A stretch of DNA of 64,000 nucleotides. It comes from Halorubrum sp. BOL3-1 (GTDB lineage: Archaea > Halobacteriota > Halobacteria > Halobacteriales > Haloferacaceae). Every line of letters starts with the position of its first letter. Position 1 is the first letter of the stretch. The notes below the pieces were generated by a model. That model was not told the DNA's origin. It saw only the letters and a program-made list of their open reading frames with translations, and searched no databases. Below, piece after piece: positions 59,765 through 64,000 of the stretch. The stretch spans positions 1,116,001 to 1,180,000 of the forward strand of contig NZ_CP034692.1 in the NCBI RefSeq assembly GCF_004114375.1, in the 5' to 3' direction. Position numbers and translations under genes: made by a program.

Positions 59765-59872
59765 ACCGCGGCGTAAACGGTGTGTCTGTAAAAGGAGCGC
59801 GACACGGATCGGTCGTCGTCGTGGGGTGTCGTGCTAGCGGATGATCCGTTGTCCGCGGCCTCCCGCCGTCGA

Positions 59873-60052
59873 CTACTCCTCGTCGTCGTCGCGCATCTCC
59901 GAGAGGCGGCCGACGAGGTCGTCGGTGTCGGTGTCTCCCTCGATGGAGACGTCGCCGTCGTGGTCATTTTCGTGAACGTTCACCGCGTCGTCGTCGTTGG
60001 TGTCGACGTCCTGATCCTTCTGTTCGCTCTCGTCGTACGATCCGAATCCCAT
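59873..60052 (-). CDS. DUF5786 family protein
   Basis: The 59-residue very acidic protein starts MGFGSYDESEQKDQD, the hallmark of DUF5786, and ends with DDLVGRLSEMRDDDEE. The middle is low-complexity Asp/Asn/His. It is probably intrinsically disordered, with a short C-terminal helix as the ordered part. GCTTTTCAG is about 27 bases before the ATG. It is divergent from the bactofilin gene. Confidence 0.85.
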   Translation of the reverse strand: MGFGSYDESEQKDQDVDTNDDDAVNVHENDHDGDVSIEGDTDTDDLVGRLSEMRDDDEE

Positions 60053-60120
60053 AGCGATACTTCTAGCGGCGCACTGAAAAGCGCAGCGGCATCCGGAGCG
60101 TTCGAGGGGGAGTCGCACTC

Positions 60121-60138
60121 GTCCGACGCTCGTCGGAC
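60121..60138. promoter_or_regulatory. Perfect inverted repeat upstream of the bactofilin gene
   Basis: GTCCGACG-CT-CGTCGGAC is an 8+2+8 palindrome, ending nine bases before the bactofilin TATA element GTTTATATC (60149-60157). The position over the upstream promoter element and between two divergent genes suggests an operator. Confidence 0.5.
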
Positions 60139-60178
60139 GCCCCACACCGTTTATATCCGCAGGGCGACTGCTCCCGGT

Positions 60179-61363
60179 GTGTCGCTGCGAGGAGACGGCC
60201 CGGTCGAAGAGCTCGCGATCCCCTCGGGGACGACCGTCGAGGAACACGACCTCGTGGTCGACGGCGACGTGCTCGTGGGCGGGCAGTCAACGGTCGAACT
60301 GGGCGTTCGCGGCCGCAACGTCGCGATCGGTGAGCGCGTGAACGTCGCCAACGACATCGAGGCCGAAGGGGACTGCCGGCTCGACACCTGGTGTTCCGTC
60401 GACGGGAACGTCTTGGTCGGGGAGGACGCGTACATCGGTGAGCGGGTGACCGTCACCGGTCACCTGATGGTCTCGGGCGATCTGGACATCGGCGACGACG
60501 TGACGATCGAGGACGGGTTCGAGGCCAACGGCTGGATCGTCATCCGTAATCCCGTGCCGACGATCGTCTTCTACTTCATCGTCCTCTCGCAGCTGCTGCG
60601 CGTCGACGAGACCGACGCCGCCGACGAGTTGGCGGCCGCGCTCGCTGACGGCGACGATGTCCGTGATCCCCTCCTCGTGCCGCGGAGCGCAGAGATCTCG
60701 GACGACGCGTGGCGCGTGTCGACGCCGGCGACCGTCGGCGACGACTGCCGGCTTCACGGTAACCTCCGGGCGGAGTCGATCCAGGTCGGCGAGCGCAACG
60801 AGGTGTTCGGCTCGCTGCGCGCCCGCGACGACGTCACCGTCGGCGCTGACACCGTCATCCACGGCGACGTGACAACCCGCGGTGGAACTGTGACTATCGA
60901 GGCCGACGCCCGCATACTCGGTGACGTGTCGGCCGGCGACCTCGTGGTGTACGACGGCGCCGAGATTCAGGGTACTCTCCGGGCGCGAGGCGAAATGAAA
61001 CTGATTCAGGAGGCAAATCGGGGGACCGAAGACGAGGGCGGCGTCGAGTCCGGCGATCCCGACGACACCGCGGACGGTGACACCGACCCCGACGGCGACA
61101 CCGATCCCAACGACGACGAAGATTCCGAACCCGACGACGGCGCCGACTCGGACGAGGGTGCCAACCCTGACGACGGCTCCGCGTCCGGCGAGGACGGCGA
61201 GTCCGACGACGACCCCGCGGGCGAGGAAACCGGGTCCGACGACGACAGCGAGCCCGGCGCCGCTCCCGTCGACGCGAGCGTCGCGGAAGCGACCGGAGAG
61301 ACCGCGACAGTGGAACCCGACACGGGGACGGGAGCCGCCGACTCAGTCGACCGCGAGCCCTGA
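60179..61363 (+). CDS. Bactofilin-type polymer-forming cytoskeletal protein
   Basis: The 394-residue protein has two blocks of right-handed beta-helix turns (hydrophobic residues every other position, e.g. NVLVGEDAYIGERVTVTGHLMVSGDLDIGDDV and EVFGSLRARDDVTVGADTVIHGDV). They are interrupted near residue 120 by a hydrophobic insertion, PTIVFYFIVLSQLL, that could attach the polymer to the membrane. After residue 285 comes an Asp/Glu/Pro/Gly tail of about 110 residues. It resembles the haloarchaeal bactofilin homologues linked to cell shape (halofilins). The GTG start lies 27 bases after GTTTATATC, so the message is leaderless. Confidence 0.85.
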   Translation: MSLRGDGPVEELAIPSGTTVEEHDLVVDGDVLVGGQSTVELGVRGRNVAIGERVNVANDIEAEGDCRLDTWCSVDGNVLVGEDAYIGERVTVTGHLMVSGDLDIGDDVTIEDGFEANGWIVIRNPVPTIVFYFIVLSQLLRVDETDAADELAAALADGDDVRDPLLVPRSAEISDDAWRVSTPATVGDDCRLHGNLRAESIQVGERNEVFGSLRARDDVTVGADTVIHGDVTTRGGTVTIEADARILGDVSAGDLVVYDGAEIQGTLRARGEMKLIQEANRGTEDEGGVESGDPDDTADGDTDPDGDTDPNDDEDSEPDDGADSDEGANPDDGSASGEDGESDDDPAGEETGSDDDSEPGAAPVDASVAEATGETATVEPDTGTGAADSVDREP

Positions 61364-61440
61364 TCGCGGGGAGTCGCGGCGATCGGTGCGAACAGTTCTT
61401 CGATCGGACTTGATGGGCCTAACACGGCGTTTTTCGACCG

Positions 61441-61569
61441 ATGAACGTTCGTTTTACCGGAGAAAGGTCGCGGAACATAAAAACGATTTTACTCGGGTTA
61501 ATTTCATTTATACTATTAACGGACACAAGACATTTACAACGAGCGGGGATACCCCAGACTGCGTCATGA
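61441..61569 (+). CDS. Candidate 42-aa hydrophobic leader ORF before the secreted propeller
   Basis: In an AT-rich stretch, an ATG opens 42 codons encoding MNVRFTGERSRN, then a hydrophobic run (TILLGLISFILL), and ending in a TGA that overlaps the next ATG by four bases. A stop-free frame of this length is less expected in AT-rich DNA. However, the secreted gene also has its own TATA-like ATTTACA at minus 27, and no clear promoter precedes the ATG at 61441. It may be a small membrane peptide or simply promoter DNA. Confidence 0.35.
   Translation: MNVRFTGERSRNIKTILLGLISFILLTDTRHLQRAGIPQTAS
61497..61520. promoter_or_regulatory. AT-rich inverted repeat before the propeller gene
   Basis: GTTAAT (61497-61502) and ATTAAC (61515-61520) form an inverted repeat with a 12-base AT-rich spacer containing TTTATACT. 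It lies just upstream of the TATA element for the gene at 61566 and is a candidate regulator site. Confidence 0.4.
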
Positions 61570-62519
61570 GCCGACACGTTACTGCGACCCGCCGCACCGT
61601 GATGGCGGGACTGGGCGCGATCGTCGCAACGGGCAGCGTGGGTACGGCAGCCGCAGCCGCGGAGAGCGAGTGGACCGTCGAACCGGTTGAGACGGACAGC
61701 ACGCTCCACGACGTCGTGTCCGCGAACGCCGGTCGCTTCGCCGTCGGCGGTGGCGGGGTCCTCACCGCGCCCGGACCGGACGGCTGGCGGACGCTCCGGG
61801 CTGGCGGGCCGACGGGTAACGGTAACGACCTCTACGGCGCGTCCGTCACCGACGACGGCGAGCGCGTCTGGTTCGTCGGTGCGAGCGGCGGGATCGGTGA
61901 GTACGTCCCCGCGACGGACACGCTCGTCGACCACTCCGCGCCGCTGGACAACACGAACAACTACAACGACGTCGCCGTCGCGGGGACTGCGGGCGAGGCG
62001 AACGTCTTCGTCGCCGGCGACTCCGGGAAGATCTACTACAGCTTCGAGAACGGCGCGGACCAGACCTGGGACTACGTGACGCCGGGCAGCGGCTCCGCGC
62101 TCCCCGCGATCGACTTCCACGGCCCGAAGAGCGGCCACGCGATCGACACGAACGGCCGCGTGTTCGCGACCGACGACGGCGTCACGTGGACGGCGATCGG
62201 CATCGAGGACGCCGACGTGACGTTCTACGGGCTCGACAGCGACGCGGAAGACGACATCACCGTCTCCGGCGGCAACGGCTCAGTGTTCACCTACGACGGG
62301 GGCCAGTGGACGCCCGACGTCCTCGGTGACGCCGACCTGACCGACGTCGAGACCGACGGGGAATCCGGCCCCACCGTCGGTAACGGCGGCGTGATCCAGG
62401 AACTGACCTCAGAGGACCGGTACCTGCTCCAGACGCCGACCGGCGAGAACCTGAACGCCGTGGACGTCGACGACAACGCGGTCGTCGTCGGGTCGAGCGG
62501 CACCGTCCTCCGCCGATAG
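61566..62519 (+). CDS. Tat-secreted beta-propeller protein (Ycf48/BNR-like)
   Basis: The 317-residue protein has a twin-arginine signal (TATRRTVMAGLGAIVATGSVGTAAAAA) without a lipobox, so the mature protein may be released. It is followed by six or seven repeats of about 40 residues with VWFVGASGGIGEY, VFVAGDSGKIYYS, GHAIDTNGRVFATDDGVTW and AVVVGSSGTVLRR. The GxxGxI/VY pattern matches photosystem assembly factor Ycf48/BNR-type propellers. It probably binds other exported proteins or sugars. TTTACA, 27 bases upstream, marks a possible leaderless start. Confidence 0.85.
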   Translation: MSRHVTATRRTVMAGLGAIVATGSVGTAAAAAESEWTVEPVETDSTLHDVVSANAGRFAVGGGGVLTAPGPDGWRTLRAGGPTGNGNDLYGASVTDDGERVWFVGASGGIGEYVPATDTLVDHSAPLDNTNNYNDVAVAGTAGEANVFVAGDSGKIYYSFENGADQTWDYVTPGSGSALPAIDFHGPKSGHAIDTNGRVFATDDGVTWTAIGIEDADVTFYGLDSDAEDDITVSGGNGSVFTYDGGQWTPDVLGDADLTDVETDGESGPTVGNGGVIQELTSEDRYLLQTPTGENLNAVDVDDNAVVVGSSGTVLRR

Positions 62520-62667
62520 GCGTCTCGACGTCGGTTCCGACCCGACACCGATCTCGACCCACCTGTGGCATCGACCCGTCGGCGGACCGACTCGCCTGCG
62601 AGTCGGCGGATCCCTCTCTTCCGGTTCGACCGCTGGCCTCACTTTTGTCCGACGCGACCGGGAGCGG

Positions 62668-63441
62668 TCAGTTCGTCGCGTGCTCCTCGGACGGGTCCAC
62701 GAACACCTCGTCGTCAAGCGCCTCGCAGACGACGTCCGCGAGCGCCCGGAGGTTCACCGCGTCCTCGCGGTTGTACGAGACGAGCGTCTCCAGGGCCGTC
62801 TCGTCCCCGCGCTCGTACTCGCGCCACAGGCGGACCGCGTCGCGACCGGAGATATCGGGGCGGTCGCGCTCGATCCCCAGCTCCGTCTCTATCGGCTTCA
62901 GCCCGCCCGAGAGACCGATCCGCTTCGCGGGGTACATCAGATCGAGGTGGGGCGTGTCGATTTCGAGGTCGAAGGAGGTCTCCAGGAAGGGGACATCGAA
63001 GCGCGCGCCGTTGAACGTCGCGAGCAGGCTCGCGTCCGCGAACTGCTCGTTGAGCCGCCGTGCGGTGAGGTCGTCGCCGGCGACGAGCGTCGTCGTCTCT
63101 CCGTCTCGGTGGAAGCTCACCGTCGTCACTCGGTCCCGCCGCTCGTCGAGACCGGTCGTCTCGATGTCGAAAAAGCAGGTCTCCTCGCGGAAGTTCTCGT
63201 AGAGCCGCCAGCGCTCGCCCGAGGGGAACTCCCGGTCGAAGTAGGCGGAGTCGCCGTCGTCGAGCCGCGAGAGCGCCTCCGCGATGAACGACTCGATCCG
63301 GTCCGCGGTCGTCGCGCCCACCCCGGCGACGTCAACCGCGGGATCGAACTCGTCCCACGTCGTGACCCCCCTCTCCCAGAGGCGCCGTTCGGTCGTCTCG
63401 CCCACCCCCTCGACTGGGATGAAGCTGTTCTCGATGCGCAT
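62668..63441 (-). CDS. DEDDy-type ribonuclease H-like exonuclease with helix-hairpin-helix
   Basis: The 257-residue protein begins with a helix-hairpin-helix-like region (FIPVEGVGETTERRLWERGVTTWDEF and VGATTADRIESF). It then shows the DEDDy nuclease motifs: DIETTGLD (exo I), TFNGARFDVPFL (exo II) and YNREDAVNLRAL (exo III, Tyr four residues before Asp). It resembles the YprB/TM0106 exonuclease group. It is probably a 3'-5' exonuclease on single-stranded DNA or RNA. The gene is convergent with the secreted propeller. Confidence 0.88.
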   Translation of the reverse strand: MRIENSFIPVEGVGETTERRLWERGVTTWDEFDPAVDVAGVGATTADRIESFIAEALSRLDDGDSAYFDREFPSGERWRLYENFREETCFFDIETTGLDERRDRVTTVSFHRDGETTTLVAGDDLTARRLNEQFADASLLATFNGARFDVPFLETSFDLEIDTPHLDLMYPAKRIGLSGGLKPIETELGIERDRPDISGRDAVRLWREYERGDETALETLVSYNREDAVNLRALADVVCEALDDEVFVDPSEEHATN

Positions 63442-63540
63442 GTCCGTCCCCGAGCGACGCTGGGGTAAAAAGTCGGCGGGAGCGACGACTCGGTCGAGAG
63501 CAGGCGAACAGCTAACACGGTCCGGCCCAGAGACGAGGAC

Positions 63541-63591
63541 GTGACCGACCGATCGAGGGAGCGGACCGTGAGCGGGGAAGGGACCGCGTGA
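63541..63591 (+). CDS. Candidate 16-aa coupling ORF before the GDPD gene
   Basis: A GTG opens 16 codons ending in a TGA that shares its last base with the GDPD ATG (TGATG). A weak CTAACAC element is centred 27 bases before the GTG. Evidence is limited to this geometry; the peptide is arginine- and threonine-rich. Confidence 0.25.
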   Translation: MTDRSRERTVSGEGTA

Positions 63592-64000
63592 TGAGCCGAA
63601 AAGCGTCGGACGAAGTCGCGCTGATCGGCCACCGGGGCTGTGCCGGCCAGTACGCCGAGAACACGATCGAGGCGATCGAGCGCGCGTCGCCGCACGTCGA
63701 CGCCGTCGAGATCGACGTGCGCCGGTGCGCGAGCGGCGAACTCGTCGTCTTCCACGACGCGGAACTCGACCGGCTGACCGAGGCCTCCGGCCGCGTCGCG
63801 GACGCCGACTGGGACGAACTGCGGACTCTGACGGTCCCCGATTCCGGCGAGCCGATCCCGCGGCTCGACGAGGTGTTCGCGGTCGCGCCCGACGAGGTCG
63901 ACGTCAACGTCGAGATCAAAGGCCGGAACGTCGCGGTCGACGCGGTCGACGCCGCGAACCGGGCGGCAAACGACGTGTTGTTCTCGTCGTTTCACCCGGA
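63591..64000 (+). CDS. Glycerophosphodiester phosphodiesterase, N-terminal part (cut by window)
   Basis: About 136 residues are visible before the window ends. Motifs of the GDPD family are intact: IGHRGCAGQYAENTIEAIERA (catalytic His-Arg and Glu-Asn), VEIDVRRCASGELVVFHD (metal Glu/Asp and second His) and VNVEIKG (metal Glu). The enzyme hydrolyses deacylated phospholipids to glycerol phosphate and alcohol. The protein has no signal peptide, so it acts in the cytoplasm. Confidence 0.92.
   Translation, partial: MSRKASDEVALIGHRGCAGQYAENTIEAIERASPHVDAVEIDVRRCASGELVVFHDAELDRLTEASGRVADADWDELRTLTVPDSGEPIPRLDEVFAVAPDEVDVNVEIKGRNVAVDAVDAANRAANDVLFSSFHP

Noticed and set aside
1-64000. CRISPR arrays, insertion sequences, integrases or replication origin
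   Set aside because: None was seen: no regularly spaced 25-40-base repeats, no transposase motifs, no Orc1/Cdc6 gene or origin repeats.

Overview
The window is high-GC haloarchaeal chromosome, most likely Halorubrum or a close relative. The evidence is the strongly acidic proteins, halocyanins with Tat/lipobox leaders, a HalX response regulator, several haloarchaea-only small families (DUF5786, DUF5794, DUF5795, DUF5799, DUF5800), an intron-bearing tRNA-Trp, and a TATA-like element centred about 27 bases before the start codon of most genes, which is the signature of leaderless mRNAs. Family names were recognised by eye, without a database search. Nearly all genes look chromosomal and housekeeping; I see no CRISPR array, insertion sequence, prophage or replication origin.

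Layout. 1-2.9 kb: TraB-like and M50 membrane proteins, purM and a 46-residue acidic protein. 2.9-12.4 kb, minus strand: an HTH-CBS regulator, DUF555, and the branched-chain amino acid cluster leuA - ilvB - ilvN - ilvC - leuC - leuD - leuB. 12.7-15.3 kb: a NitT/TauT-type ABC importer. 15.5-18 kb: a small hypothetical protein and menA-menC (menaquinone). 18-30.7 kb: two halocyanins, an unidentified 709-residue protein, a sugar-kinase-like phosphotransferase, aldo/keto reductase, a TbsP-like regulator, aldehyde dehydrogenase, a kinase, acyl-CoA dehydrogenase and a small oxidase subunit IV. 30.8-34.1 kb: tenA, a GNAT-zinc ribbon fusion, an epimerase and small membrane proteins. 34.1-38.1 kb: aa3-type oxidase genes (fused coxAC, coxB). 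38.2-43.4 kb: RND exporter, surface COG1361-like protein and a divergent TetR. 43.4-58.7 kb: HD hydrolase, CDF exporter, DUF2071, glutamate dehydrogenase, a PH-domain pair, acyl-CoA dehydrogenase, squalene/phytoene synthase, a Hel308-like helicase, HalX regulator, guaB, DUF5794 and DUF5795. 58.8-64 kb: tRNA-Trp, small haloarchaeal proteins, a bactofilin, a secreted propeller, a DEDDy exonuclease and a GDPD cut by the window edge.

The most striking observation is in the 382-base leader before ilvB. A TATA box sits about 29 bases before an ATG that opens a 24-codon reading frame ending in Val-Ala-Leu-Ile-Ile-Val-Gly-Val. Its stop codon lies exactly in the centre of a perfect 8-bp-stem hairpin, and mutually exclusive hairpins follow. 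This is the architecture of a bacterial ilv attenuator leader peptide, in an archaeon. A related pattern recurs: very short ORFs, several of them starting where a leaderless transcript should start, whose stop codons overlap the start of the next gene (before the HalX regulator, the PH-domain pair, the COG1361-like gene, the RND exporter, leuC and others). They would couple translation by termination-reinitiation.

The leuA gene in this sequence has no in-frame start codon for its conserved N-terminus. A single extra base in a C/G run separates it from a well-placed leaderless ATG. This is either a real frameshift, a +1 recoding site or a sequence error.
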